The notes under the pieces were generated by a model. The model searched no databases. It worked only from the letters and a program-made list of their open reading frames with translations, and was not told the DNA's origin. A DNA stretch of 64,000 nt from Brachynemurus nebulosus. Taxonomy: Eukaryota > Arthropoda > Insecta > Neuroptera > Myrmeleontidae. Of the stretch, positions 24,953-37,297 are shown piece after piece. The translations under genes were made by a program, and so were the position numbers. The stretch spans positions 4,840,172 through 4,904,171 of the forward strand of contig JAPWDM010000001.1 of assembly GCA_035578155.1 (NCBI GenBank), in the 5' to 3' direction. Within the stretch, counting starts at the first letter, position 1. Each line of letters starts with the position of its first letter.

Positions 24953-26600
24953 ACGTTACTTTTACAAAAATTCTTTTATATGATATACGATGTTTTGTCA
25001 GAAAACTAAATTAGGCCATGTAATACGAGTTTGCATTTTATTGGATTAATATTTTTTCCATGAACTAATTTGCAACATTTCTTAGTACATCATGTGGAGG
25101 AATGAATTATGTACATGTATGATTTTCTAACTCAAAACAGCCAAAATACCATATATGAGGTTCACAAAGAGAATTAGCGATATTCGGAATATGAACCGAA
25201 AAAAATAAAAAAAATTTATTTTACTGATAAAAGTGTCTATAAATATTCCAAAATTTCATTTCAAATATTTCATAAATCATATCAATAAATCATTCCAATA
25301 TTCCAAAAATTTAATTCTTATAACGAAAATTGTCAATTCTTTTGAAAATCGAGGACCTTAAGAATTACTGTTTTACAAAATTTAGTTCAGTTACGTCAAT
25401 GCATAGTCAAATATCCTTTTTGGAACTTAGAAAATTTCCTTAATGTGTCAACTACCAGTGCGTTTACCCTATTTTGCTTAAAGTTATCTGGAAGGATTCC
25501 ACAAATATTTTATATGTTCGAAAATTTTCATTAAAAAAAGGGAAAAAGCGAAACTATGTAATTTTTCATAAAATATTTTATTTAAATATCCAAGATATGT
25601 ACCCACATACATACATACATACATACCAAATACTGAATACATTCACTATTTATCAAACAAACATCAACAACAAATTTAATTTCTTATAAATCCCAATAAT
25701 AACATTCCTTGGCATTGTACAAGTCAACCAATTTCAATGTTCCACTCTGTGTTTGTTGTGTTCCATCTATAACAACTTTCATATAAATAAAATGGCGAGC
25801 GTGACACCCCCCTCCACGTCCTCCACCCATACATATACCTACTCACTACTCTGTTACATCATATTGTAACAGTATCCAGAATGATAGAGACAGCCGACAC
25901 CAGAAAGGGTGGGGGCAGATGATAAGTGGGGGAAGTACAATAACAACCAACTATGTACACTAATGTTTTGTTCCCCATCATCCGCGTTTGATTACATTCC
26001 AGAAATACTTTGCATTTCCATCAGTTTAAATCTACTAACGTGTAGACGAGAGCGTACGTAGCGTTCCACCAGGCAGCGATATTGTAGTATTGTCAATGTA
26101 AAGAGTGTGGGATGATCTTATATAGCAAACCGTATGGGTACCATACCACGTATTCAAAGAGGTAGGTATCATCTAAATATTTTCTTACAAACACTTGATG
26201 GTACAGTTGGGTGATGGTGTTCGGGTGTTTACTTACGTACATGATGGGTGTGATAGTTGATATACGTTGACAGTAGTTACATCATTTACCAAATACCTGT
26301 GAATATTATTATTACAATTCCTTGAGGAGAAATACTTTATGAGTGCCTCACCGTGTTTGTTTGTTTGTTTGCTAAAAGCACCGTTCGACTCTCAAGCAAG
26401 CGAGCAAGCAACCGAGCGTTAGAACAGTGTGCGGAGGATGATGACGACAATCAACTACCAAAATGTGCATTAACGATCTTAGAAATGTCTTACAATATTA
26501 TTAAATACCTTTCTCGGTATTTCTATATAGAGTAGGTATGCAGTAATGGAAATAGAAATATAATCACACAAAATTAAATTTACTTAGCTCCGGGGTCGTC
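24953..26600. other. no gene recognised
   Basis: Mostly AT-rich; 25790-26290 is less AT-rich, without repeats or convincing frames, and could be host unique sequence. (CATA)n at about 25607-25624; GTTT repeats near 26355. Confidence 0.45.
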
Positions 26601-27424
26601 TTAGGCTAAGGTCACATTGGAAGCGGGTACCTACGACTTAATTTGTCTGATGTAGTCGTGAGACTATTGTCCTCAGATAAAGTGGACTCACTGTTAGCGT
26701 ATACTTAAGTAAATTTATTTTAAAAATGCATCTGTTACGAGATTATTTGTTTCTCGATAATAATACCTATAATTAATTATTATTTGATGAAAAATGCGGT
26801 TAGTATCAGGTTAGCGAACAATACGAATCGAAATTTTTGAGTTTATGAATTATACAATAGAAGATATATTGGTGGGGAATGTAGGAAATTATTTCCACAT
26901 TTGAAAATAGACAAAAACAAGTTTTTTCAATATTTTCGTATGAATGAAGGGAGATTTAATGCTTTCACAACCTCTAACCAAAGTTTTCTACAAACTCTGT
27001 TATAGTACTCTTTTTTTTGCTTTCTTTCAAATACGAGAATTATTAATTTTTCTATATCCATTTAAATATATCCTTAATTTATCAAATAATAAGTTTTCTA
27101 AAATTGTACTTTGTAATTTGGTACTACAAAAATTGTAACAAATGAAAATTTTCGTTAAAATTCAAATAATATTCATAAATTGTTTTACTTTTACTTAAGT
27201 TGCATATCTTCTTTATCTTCTACACGTACGACTAGTGCGAAAAAAACAAACTTTTTTGTTTCAATTTTTAACACTGACGACTACGTAAGTGCGCGCAAGA
27301 ATAACTCGTATCTAGCGTGACCAACTTCGTTCATTTGCATTGTTTGTTTCAATCTGACGTGTACGTACAAATACGCGCGAGTGATTTGTCGTACGTACCC
27401 GCTTCCAATGTGACCCTAGCCTTA
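26601..27424. mobile_element. 818-bp PIF/Harbinger-like MITE
   Basis: TTA duplications (26601-26603 and 27422-27424) flank inverted ends of 34 bp with two mismatches. The left end begins GGCTAAGGTCACATTGGAAG and continues CGGGTACCTACGAC; the right end, reversed, begins GGCTAGGGTCACATTGGAAG. A 3-bp TTA/TAA target and GGC-type ends are the PIF/Harbinger hallmark. Non-coding interior. Confidence 0.85.
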
Positions 27425-27945
27425 AGATGCTTAGAGGTCTCTAAATTTGTCGGCTTCAGCTGCTGTATACATAGAGTTTAGGAACGGTTTTTTTGAAAAC
27501 CATTATTACTAGTAAAGATAAATTCTTAATTATCGATTACGTATTTTTGTATAACTATTTATCGATTCAAGAATTCCACCCCCAATACAAGAAAAAGACT
27601 AAAAAAATCAGTCAGGATCCTGAGACTGACATTATTTGCCCTATTTGTGTATAACTACTAATTTTATTGGTAAATTTCGTTCATTATTTTATTACAAACG
27701 CTTATAAATGCGAATTCGTGATTTTTTACATATATTTCAATAAATTAAAACTGTCACAAATATTAGGTATATTATGGGTATGAGTGCGAGACTCTCTCAG
27801 CTCGTGCCCAACGTACCCGTTCGGTAAAGACGGCACTGCTTAACTCATACTTGTTGTCAGCATATTCTAAGTGCACTTGATTAATTTTGTTCAACTATTA
27901 GTACTAAAAACATGGTTAATCAGTAAATAAAGACAACGATCGACG
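27425..27945. other. no gene recognised
   Basis: AT-rich with a short less AT-rich stretch near 27780-27840; nothing identified. Confidence 0.5.
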
Positions 27946-28030
27946 ACCATATGGTTTAGTGGTTAGTAAGCTGGCATCTGAGAAGGAGTGAGTTGATATT
28001 CATCACGTTTTGGATCTGGATGTTTATGAT
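27946..28030 (+). repeat. tRNA-like SINE head
   Basis: CATATGGTTTAGTGGTTAG contains TGGTTTAGTGG, an exact A-box (TRGYNNARNNG). GAGTTGATATTCATCACG follows at B-box distance and is a degraded GGTTCGANTCC. The 5' text resembles the D-arm half of Glu/Asp-type tRNAs, but no acceptor stem closes, so it looks like a SINE or tRNA pseudogene. The body may continue to about 28140. Confidence 0.45.
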
Positions 28031-28388
28031 GTCCAAAACTTCTTCCAAAAATGGCCTGTTACTGAAAGAGGGTACATCAAACTCTCTCCTCTGCGAAAGA
28101 TAAAAATGTTAAATGTGCAATGCAATATAGTTTAATAAAAACTAGTGGGTCTGGTGCTTCAAAACTGAGCTTTCTAGCATCAAGAAAACAATAGATTTAA
28201 AAATTAGCCAAGCATTTATAAAGAGATCAGAAAACCATAATCTTCATATGATCTGGTCTAGAATGGTCATGGAAATGGCAGAAAGATCGTTCTTATTCGT
28301 TTGATTATCGCTCGAAATATAAACAAATTTGTTCGAATGTACGCTTCGAGTCATTTTTATACACGATAACAACGAGTTCAGTAGTTTA

Positions 28389-29238
28389 TTAAGATACCAT
28401 CACAGTGTGATCGGCCGAAAAATAGTCGATTTTCGCGATTTTTTTCGGATGGGTAGGATGGAGGAATGGGAATGAATTTTCTTTTACGATTAATACCACT
28501 ATTGAACAATACAAAAATATTTTTTTATTCATTTTTATTTATTTTTTATAATTATTATAATTTTTTGAAAAAAGTGTCTTTAAAAAAGCGCGGATATTGG
28601 TGTCCACGATTACGGCCGCAGTTTTCATTTGGAAAAAAAAATCAAATAGATTATAAGTACGTAAGCCGCTATGTTCCTATAGAGGCTTTTATTTATTTGG
28701 AAAGTTGAAAAAACGCCGGCGGTTTGAATAAAAAGTACAAAACTTTTTTTCAACAGTTTTCCGTGTGAAAAAATAGGAAGATTTAAAAAAAGAGCTTTCA
28801 TAAGAAGATGGAGAATGAAATAAAGAATATTCTGTCAAAATTTCAAACTTATAGCTCGAAAATTTTACCTCTGAGAGTGGGTACTCTTTTTAAAAAGGGC
28901 ATTTCGAGACATAAGCGTTTAAAGTTTGTCTCAAAATTGTTTCAAATCATTGTTTCAACAACAGTGTGATACTGTGGTGATAACAATATTGATCTTAGAT
29001 GTTTAGTGGTTGTGGAAAGACTGAATGTAAAGTCGTATAACATCCCGTCAAAAGGCACCAATCGATCCACAGAGTTTTGTATTTAGACTGAATCCATTGA
29101 TCTGTGGTCGTCGTAGCGACCGTAATAAGTCGAATTTCAATTTGAAATTTTGAGACAATATGCATAACTATATGTACCTTAAGATAAGACCAAAAAAAAT
29201 TAATTTTTTCAAAATTCTACACTGTGATGGTACCTTAA
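28389..29238. mobile_element. 842-bp TTAA MITE
   Basis: TTAA at 28389-28392 and 29235-29238 flanks GATACCATCACAGTGT and ACACTGTGATGGTACC (15 of 16 paired). Size is close to the family at 40898, but the ends and interior differ. The frame at 28466-28708 is inside and not a gene. Confidence 0.8.
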
Positions 29239-29318
29239 ATATATTAATTTTAAATTTTTCAGCCAATTTTTTCAATCGTTTTTTACTAGAATAGGTACCT
29301 ACTTATTGTTAGTCGTTC

Positions 29319-30136
29319 AGTTACGTCAGTGGTGAGCAACCTTTATAATCAAGGGGCCAATTTAAATTTTAAAATTTTTTGGCGGGCCACACATAAAGTA
29401 ACACTTATTAATAATTTACAAAACTTTATTTATAATAAACATTAGAATAAAAAAATATAAAATTTAAAAAGAAAGTAAAGATTTCATATACAAATTTTAA
29501 TGCAAAATAAAAACAAACAAGAAAAGAACACAAAATCGAATTTACTTGAAATCTTTAATGAGAAATTTGGCACTGTTTCTTCGATACAAGCTGATCAATA
29601 TCTGCCGGAATTGATGAGTTTTCTAATCGTGCATCACTCAGTCTTGATCGATGGTCATTTTTGATTAATTTCATGGTTGAAAATAAAATTGTTCACAAAA
29701 CATACGTATTTCCGAACAGAGACATCATTTGTTTTGCATTTTTCGTTAAAAGCGAAAATTTCTCAGGGCTCACATAAAATCTATAAAAATTTTCGACGTT
29801 TACTGAGGAAAATGCATTTTTTAGATCGGTACTATTCTGCATGTCAATCACTTCCATTTGAAAGTCTTCGGGAACTGTATCCACATCGATATTAAATGGC
29901 GAAGAAAACATTTTCATGGAAACCGCTGTCTTCTCAGCTTTGAACATTTGGAATCGTAAACTGTTTCGGTTTAGTGTATACCACCATTATATTATAATTA
30001 ATTTTATAATAATATATTGATGGGAGGAAGTCGATAAAATAAATTCAATTTTAAAAATGCTTGGCGGGCCGCATAAACATGTTTAACGGGCCGCCAGCGG
30101 CCCGCGGGCCGCGTGTTGCTCATCCCTGAGTTACGT
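29319..30136 (-). mobile_element. 802-bp hAT element with intact 8-bp TSD
   Basis: AGTTACGT occurs exactly at 29319-29326 and 30129-30136. The element starts CAGTGGTGAGCAACC and ends GTTGCTCATCCCTG, inverted with two mismatches. Next to the ends are GGCGGGCCAC and GGCGGGCCGC blocks. The right end is unusually GC-rich (GGGCCGCCAGCGGCCCGCGG). Inside, on the minus strand, is the C-terminal quarter of an hAT transposase. An internally deleted, non-autonomous copy. Confidence 0.93.
29555..29947 (-). pseudogene. hAT transposase C-terminal fragment (GTF2IRD2/SCAN-type)
   Basis: Read from 29947 down, the frame has SPFNIDVDTVPEDFQMEVID, then DLKNAF, NFYRFYVSPEKFSLLTKNAK and MMSLFGNTYVL. A TGA at 29693-29695 interrupts, and the same frame goes on LFSTMKLIKNDHRSRLSDAR, then DIDQLVSKKQCQISH and TAA at 29555-29557. 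This is the C-terminal end of the hAT transposases related to GTF2IRD2-like proteins (..MxSLFGSTYxCEQxFSxMKxxKSxxRSRLxDxxL..). The stop falls at or next to the usual CEQ position and could be one substitution from a Cys codon. The rest of the protein is deleted. Confidence 0.9.
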
Positions 30137-32309
30137 ACATTTCAAAAGGTAGAAAAAGTAATGGATTCAAGAATGTGATCAAGGTATGATGGGTTCAAGA
30201 AAAATAATTTTTTTCCACTTGGAAACAATTCACTTTGAAAGACTTCCAAGAGGAAGAGGAAAGAGTACTCTATGGACCAGGCATCGCAGATTGATGGTAA
30301 GTTAAGAATTTCATACTTTTAACCGTACTCTCAAAACTGTGTTTTTCAAACATTCGTTCATCATATCTCGAGAACGGCTTGACCGATTCACTTGAAATTT
30401 ATAGGTTAGACTCAGTACATGTAGACTGAAAGGTCGCCCTTGGTTCGGGAAATCTAAAAAACCTAGATTCGTTGCAGGTTGTGGGTTTTCTACGCCCACG
30501 CGATGTTCTCCTTTCCAATTTGTCTCTGTAGGTCGCTATGGGTTCTTTGGATTCGGTGATACAAAACGCGTGACTACTTATATGGGTGAATCGACGAATA
30601 AAATACTCACGATTTCAATTGTATAAATATAATTATTTATTTAAATATTCATTTTGATTAACGTAATTAACGATAATATTATAAATTTGATCTATAACAA
30701 TAGTACAACAATATGAATAGTATAAACCGTTTGTGAGGGAAAGGGGACCCTTAAAATACGACGTTGTTGTTACAAGTAAAGTCAAACATAGAATAATCCA
30801 AACTTTTACAAAATTTGTTATAAAAATTTATTGTTTTTTTCCATATGGAATGTTCCATAACGTTCTATTTGAGTTAAACATATATTTTCTCATATGAAAG
30901 AGTGAGATACATAATTCACTTAAGTACATGATATTAATTCTTAGAACTGCCCCTTATGTAGTTCACTTTTGACCAACCAGCTCTGTTGTTAAAGCATCTT
31001 TATTATATTTATGTTTCTTCTCACTCTTACCAATGAGGATATTGATTCCCATTACTAAGATTTTTATGCAATTGACATTAGATGAATGTTTAAACTATTG
31101 TCTAATCTTTTCTAAAAGTGACACTTGTTGATTTTCTTGGTCTGATTTCCAAGATTTTCATTTCTATGGAAACTTCAAATGGAAATTACTTGATACTACC
31201 CCGCGCCTGCTCCATGCGGCGTTACAAGACTCACAAAGTGTCATCCAAATCATCCAAAAATTCCGAGTGTTTCTATTTTTTTTTTTTTGTAACGAAATAT
31301 TAAAAAAAAATCATGAAATTTGAAACTTTTTTCAGAAGTTTGCCAAAAACCTATTTTCCATATTTTAAAATAATTCTAGTTCACTTGATGCATTAGGCTT
31401 ACAGTCCCTTTACAGGCAACGTCCCTTTTTTCGAGGCTAATGAAAATTTTTACTAGAAATTTGTTTTACATACTCTTGAAATAGTTATAAATAAATGATA
31501 AAAAAAACTCAAAGTTCTATCTTTTCACTGGTCGTTTCCCAAAAAATTCCCAAAATATGCTTAAAAACAGGCCGTCGCCCAGGAGAACCCCCTTGAAGAA
31601 TTACATTTAAACATTAAACTACTTTAAAAGGCTCAAAAAAAATGTATCAATTTTAGTCTGTTTATTGTCCCTTGTTTTTTACACACAATTTAACAACAGT
31701 AGTCAAAATCTTACCTTCTTTGAAAATAAATTGTTGAAAAATATCATTCCAAAATATGTTACATATCTGTGGCCCGAAGAGGAATAAACTATGTCGAAAT
31801 AAGGAATATGTCTATTGTTTGATGCAGCTCTAAATAAGGGTAATTTAAGGACTCCCTATATTCCAACTTTTAAGTTTATTTTCAATTAAATTTAATTAAA
31901 AATTGATGCTCAGTAGAAAAAATTTAGTAACTTGAGCAATAAAAATTCAATTCTCCATGTTTTAACATGATGTCTAATGAATTAAAAATTTGATTTTTTA
32001 TATTTGTTACTGTAGACAGTGTAGATATATCTGCAATGGTACATAGGTATTTAAATATTTGCTGTGACGAAAATTTTAATTAAAAAGGAATGTCTGCATT
32101 TGTTGAAAAATTTTTTTGTCCTATATATGTTTTTTTTTATATTTTGTTACTTTAAGGTAAATCGATCACTTGAAATTTTCCAAGTTTAGAATTTGAAACT
32201 TTAGCATATTACAGGGAAAGATATATTATGATGCATTCACTGACACTATTTTGAATAATTTCTGACTGTGTCATAACCCTTACGTTATATCCTTATTATT
32301 GATGTAGCA
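30137..32309. other. no gene recognised
   Basis: AT-rich. The stretch 30340-30520 (CATATCTCGAGAACGGCTTG, ACCGATTCACTTGAAATTTA) is of the type seen in insect non-autonomous elements but has no found ends. Nothing else identified. Confidence 0.45.
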
Positions 32310-33680
32310 GAAAAGCAACAAAAAACGCCGTGAGCAGCGAGGTCCCATCACGGGAGTCGAATTTTTCGCTCCATCTTCGGTATTCTCAAGGTATCTAAAT
32401 GTGATTGAAAGGGTACAGGCGAATTGTCATTTTGATGTTTTCCAAACTGATGATAAGTGTCCGGCGGACCGGGGCTTTAAAAAAAGGGTTTAAATTTTTA
32501 AGTGTTCAATCTCAGTAAATTTCAATTTTATGTCGATAGCAGTTACAAGGAAAAAAACCAACACAACTCGTAGGAGGGCATTCTTACCCATTTGCTGGGT
32601 AAGAATGCCCTCGCCAATTGGCCAACTCCCCTTGTATTTTATTTTTAAATATTAAAAAAGGACTTGAAATAGTGAACTGGAAGGCCTTTATGAAGATATT
32701 TTTTCTTTCCAAAAAATCCAAAATTCATATGTTGTAAATAAAAACTGACTTGAATAACATTTTTTTTTAAATTACAATATTTATTACATTTATTATAACA
32801 GTTAGTTCACTTTTTTTAATTTTAAATTTACCTTGCCTACTTGTACATATTAGTATGAAAAAAAATCATTTTAAACACATTTAACAATACCATTGAATTC
32901 CGATATAAAAATGGGAGAAGTGGCGGGAGGAAGCTAATGTGGAATCCCTAAAAGACACTAACTGGGTAGTAACTTCATACATGTACAAAATTTCAGCCCT
33001 CTAGGTTTACTCAGAGAGTCTCTAGGCGTGTTATAAAACAAGCAAAAAATCAAGGAAATATTGGCGTAAAAATCGTGGGGGTAAGGGTTAAAAGCTGAAA
33101 CCTCCAAAAAGCAGTGGCTGGCTGTTAGCTTAACCTGTACACAAAATTTCAGTCCTCTAGGTTTATTTGGGGAGATCCGAACAAAATTGCTTAAAAACGA
33201 GAAGAATCATTTCTTTTTAGTATAAAAAGGTTGGGGGTAAGGGTTGAAAGTTGAGACCCCCAAAAAGCACACCCTTGACACTAGCTCAATCCGAATACAA
33301 AATTTCAGCCCTCTAGGTTTATTTGGGTGACCTGTACGAGTAGTACAAACTTCGAAAATGTCAAAAAAACATAAAATTGTAGCTTAAAAATGGTGAGGGT
33401 GGAGGTAAAATATTAAAACCTCCAAAAAGCACGCCCTAGGTATGAACTTTATCAACATACCAAATTTCAACCCTCTACGTGAATTCTGGGGGGCTGTGGA
33501 CGTGTTAGATCCAAAATTCTTTTTTCCCGTCATATATCAGAAATTTTTTTTCAGAATCGTGTTCTACGGGTCCGAAAATGGATAGCGCCTCTACTCTCGC
33601 CTCGGCCCCTTCTGATCGTATAGACTGTATATAGTCTAATTCCTCGAGGAAAATTCTACTAAAAAAGTGTAATTTGACAT
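32310..33680 (-). repeat. 1.7-kb interspersed repeat, copy B (inverted)
   Basis: Reverse complement of 15940-17660. It begins at CGCCGTGAGCAGCGAGGTCCC and ends near AATTTTCCTCGAGG. It keeps all four ~160-bp units (anchors at 33001, 33157, 33313 and 33475) but lacks the TA tract and about 330 bp next to it. A perfect inverted word, AGGGCATTCTTACCCATTTGC / GGGTAAGAATGCCCT (32576-32613), is present here and not in copy A. A 65-residue frame over 33505-33702 is not a gene. Confidence 0.8.
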
Positions 33681-33698
33681 AATAATTCCAAGAAATAT

Positions 33699-34736
33699 AC
33701 ACAGTGAAAAAATTTTCTGCGTAAAAAAACTAGTGGTGAAAATTTTTGTGTTAAGTAACACAACCCTGTGTTAATGTAACATTTAGAGTTTGTGTTAAAT
33801 GAAAATATTAATAAAAATTTTAATTTAACAGAATTAAAATGTTAATCTGTTTTGAACAACACACAAACAATATAATGTTTGTGTAAAATGCGAAAGAATG
33901 TCATAAATACACTTATTTGTGTATTTACAACCCCAATAAACTGGTTTCGCTTGCATCTATTGCTTTAGTTGTAAGAGCGGGGGTAGTAGTAACTGACACC
34001 ATCGGTCTCATCGGTATAGCATCGTTACCATAATCATTGCAGTATTGGACACTGTGCGACGTGCGTTCAACAGAAACATATCAATGTATAGAAGCAGACG
34101 GAATATTTCAAAATCAAAAGCGTATTTCTAAGGTTAAATTGGTTTTAATTATTTAGATATTAAATATTGGTAAGTTAATTGAAAATATTATAGATTAAAT
34201 TTTTTTCTTTGTTTGCAGAATTTACTTCAATTGATTAAAAAATTATCGAATATTCGGCGTTTCAGAACACATTCAAAGGGTAAAGAAGATCAAGTAAAGA
34301 AGGAAGAGTAGTCGTTCCATTTTGCCTTCCACGTTCAGTTTGACAACGATTTTCACGATTTTTGGGTATTGTTTCAACATTATTTTCATCAGAACTAAAC
34401 TTTATAGAAATATTAAATAAAAAATTTTTCGTACTGACAAATTATTTTTTACTATTTCCTTTCATTTATATAAAAATAAATAAAAAAATACTAACTTAAA
34501 AAAATAATATACCAACACATTTACTGAGTAAACTTCTACATTCTAAATCAGTTAATTTTACACATAATTGTGGTAAAATTATAACTAAGTAATTGTGTAA
34601 AATTAACACAAAATGTATGTTCTTTTGTGTGTTAAATCATTGATACAAATCTTGTGTAAAGATTTGAGACATATGCTTTGTGATAAAATTCTGGACATGT
34701 GAAATGTGTTAAATTTAACAAAAATTTTTTCACTGT
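33699..34736. mobile_element. palindromic-family element, copy 2
   Basis: Starts CACAGTGAAAAAATTTT (33701) after TA and ends AAAATTTTTTCACTG before TATA. Its left subterminal region (GTGTTAAGTAACACAACCCTG, TGTAACATTTAGAGTTTGTG) matches the reverse of 4135-4240, and its right region matches the reverse of 3350-3520. The centre (33940-34480) is different DNA from copy 1 and has no large palindrome. It abuts copy B of the 1.7-kb repeat. Confidence 0.75.
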
Positions 34737-36418
34737 ATACGGATTTTTATAGTTTAAATATAAAACAAAATATGAAAATCTAAACTAGTGTATTCTTCAT
34801 AAATTTTCACAGTGCAAAAATATACTGTAGTATTACAGATGTAAAAAAAATTGCATTACGTTCAATTCTCTAAAAATTAATATAAGAAATGATTAGAAAA
34901 TAAATAAATATACTTACGTAGGTATTTCGCAATGCATATAAATACATGTATCCGTATATGTATGATTATATAATGTAATTTAGATGAAAGTAATCATCGA
35001 GATGGGAGCGTTTATCGTCGCTGTGAAAGCTACTTGGTACACAGAACACATACATCAGCTTAATGCGATAACTTTTGCAAGTTTAAAACCATTATCTGTA
35101 ATTAACTATCATTAAAACGTAAAACTTTGTTCTTTCATTCTTTCACAGAATTGTCGAAAGGCATTCTATCTACCCCCCGATATATACGCTAGACTTACAG
35201 ATAAATATACGGCGATTTCTGAATACAGTGACCTCAGAATGAAAATGAATATTTCCAGTAAAGTAGATGCTAATTTTTTTACGGTAAACAAAACGGTCTA
35301 AATCAATTAACACGAAATTTGCAAATTTTCACATTTTATATTCAAATTTCAAACGAATTGAAACAAAAAAGTGAAACTTAGTATTGTACTAAACTCTGCA
35401 ACTCGTTAGTTTTCATTCTCTGCGGTTTAAAGGAAGATTATATTTATCCAGAAATATGTTTTTGTGCGATATTTTTGCGATTTTTTGAAAGCGGATTTTA
35501 AAACTATATGTCCAAAAAGTACTTAAAGTGAATTAAAAGTAAGAAATTTGAGCATTAGTTTGCTCTAGGTTTAGCTGCTGACTGTTTTTAATCAATTTTA
35601 ACATTACATTACATAAGTATATAAATTGTTGCATCATTCAGTTACTTTACATATGTATGTATTGCAACTTTTGTAACATTATAAAAATGAAATAAAATAT
35701 TTAAAAATGGTACCATGTGTAAATTATTCGTTTATTTTGTTTAGTAAAACAATTTCTATTGAAATTGTGAGATTTTAAATTTTGTATTTTCTATGAAAGT
35801 TTTTTATGCTGTTCCCAACTATACGTTTTAGAGCTATTTCTAAATTTTAGAATATTTTCTTTTGTGCGATTTTTTTATGCGATCGCTGTCTTCTCATAAA
35901 AAGAGGTTTCGCTGTATTTCGTTTTTTTTTTTTTTATCAAAAGTGAGTTTTTAACTGAGTGGGATTGTATTTACAGCCAACAATTTCGCAATTGAGTTGG
36001 AACTATATTACCATCAATTGGAGAAACTTAAATAAATTGAGAAAATTGTAAATTCAATGTTCATTGGATTATGAATGGACTATGAAAAAGACGACATTGA
36101 AAAGTTTGATGGAGAGATCAGATTAGTTTGGTTTTTAAGTATACCAGAATAGTTAATTGTGAAAAACTGAATCTCAGTCCCAGATTTAAACAGAATTGAA
36201 AAAATAATCAGTTAAATAATTAATTTGCAGAGGTAAAATTTTATTACCCGGCCCTACCATCATTATATGATGAGGTACCTATTGATGAAAATATTTTTCT
36301 TATATTTTATATTATAGTAATCGATGAACCGAACTTGAAAAGTGGTAATGTTAATTGAGGGATAAATCTTGTAGGGAAGGACAAAGTCCAAACAAATTAA
36401 ACGGAATGATTTCCTTGA
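34737..36418. other. no gene recognised
   Basis: AT-rich, stops in all frames, no repeat pair found. Confidence 0.5.
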
Positions 36419-36776
36419 TACAGTCGACTCTCGTTAATTCGAAACTGGAGGGACTCTTAAAATATTACGAATTATAAAGAGGTTCGAACTACCGCAGGTA
36501 ACAATTTTAATTTTTTAAGCATTTGCGATGAATGAACTTGAACTTGTCTCAAAATGTACTTACAATCTTTCTTACTTACAAAATGTACTTACAATCTTCT
36601 CTGCAACTTTGAATTGTCGAGTGCTTGACGCCGATGAGTTCGAATTAACGCGTCGTTTTGTTACGTAACAATGATTTTTTCGAATTATAAAGAGATTTTG
36701 TAGGGAACTCGTGATACGTTTGAATTATAGAGAGTTTCGAATTATCGTAGGCTTGAATTAACGAGAGTCTACTGTA
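36419..36776. mobile_element. 354-bp Tigger/pogo-like MITE
   Basis: TA duplications flank CAGTCGACTCTCGTTAATTC (36421) and GAATTAACGAGAGTCTACTG (to 36774), a 20-bp inverted repeat with one mismatch. The inner text repeats CGAATTATAAAGAG-type phrases, the usual look of Tigger-derived MITEs. A 29-bp duplication (AAAATGTACTTACAATCTT at 36551 and 36580) lies inside. Confidence 0.85.
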
Positions 36777-36951
36777 ATACTTTTAAGATTTATTCCTTAA
36801 TATTATTATTCCATGAAATATTTAGGTGGTAGAAATTGCTTGCAATAATTATTCTCAAAAAGTCACATAATATTCATTATTAATTTCGGGCATTGTAATA
36901 AGGAACTACCCATATATTACGTCACAAGATTTTTGTCAGTTCTTAACCTTT

Positions 36952-37297
36952 CAGGGCCTGCTCCAAGGGCGGGCAACCCGGGCATTTGCCCGGGGCGGGA
37001 AATTTTGAGGGCGGTAATTTTGTAAATTTTTGTAAAAAAGGGTGGCAATTTTACAAGTGATGAGTAAAAAAAAAGAGATTTGCCCGGGGTGGAAAATTTA
37101 AAGGGTGGTAATTTTTTAAAAAAGGGGCGGCATTTTACAGCTGACGAGCAAAAAATAAGAAGGTCGCCGGTATAAAAAAAAGAGAAAAGAGGGCGCGATT
37201 TTCACACCCAGCGACCAAAAAAAGATCACTCATTTTGTTGCAGGGGCGGAATTATTCCCTTTTGCCAGGGGCGGCGTAAACGCTAGAGCGGGCGCTG
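36952..37297. mobile_element. 346-bp GC-rich hAT-like MITE with 94-bp internal repeat
   Basis: Left end CAGGGCCTGCTCCAAGG and right end GCTAGAGCGGGCGCTG pair imperfectly. Flanks TAACCTTT and AACCCTTC agree only partly, so the duplication is old or the boundary is off by a base. Inside, TTTGCCCGGGGCGGGAAATT at 36985 recurs as TTTGCCCGGGGTGGAAAATT at 37079, with a following GGGTGGCAATTTTACA / GGGCGGCATTTTACAG pair. Confidence 0.6.
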
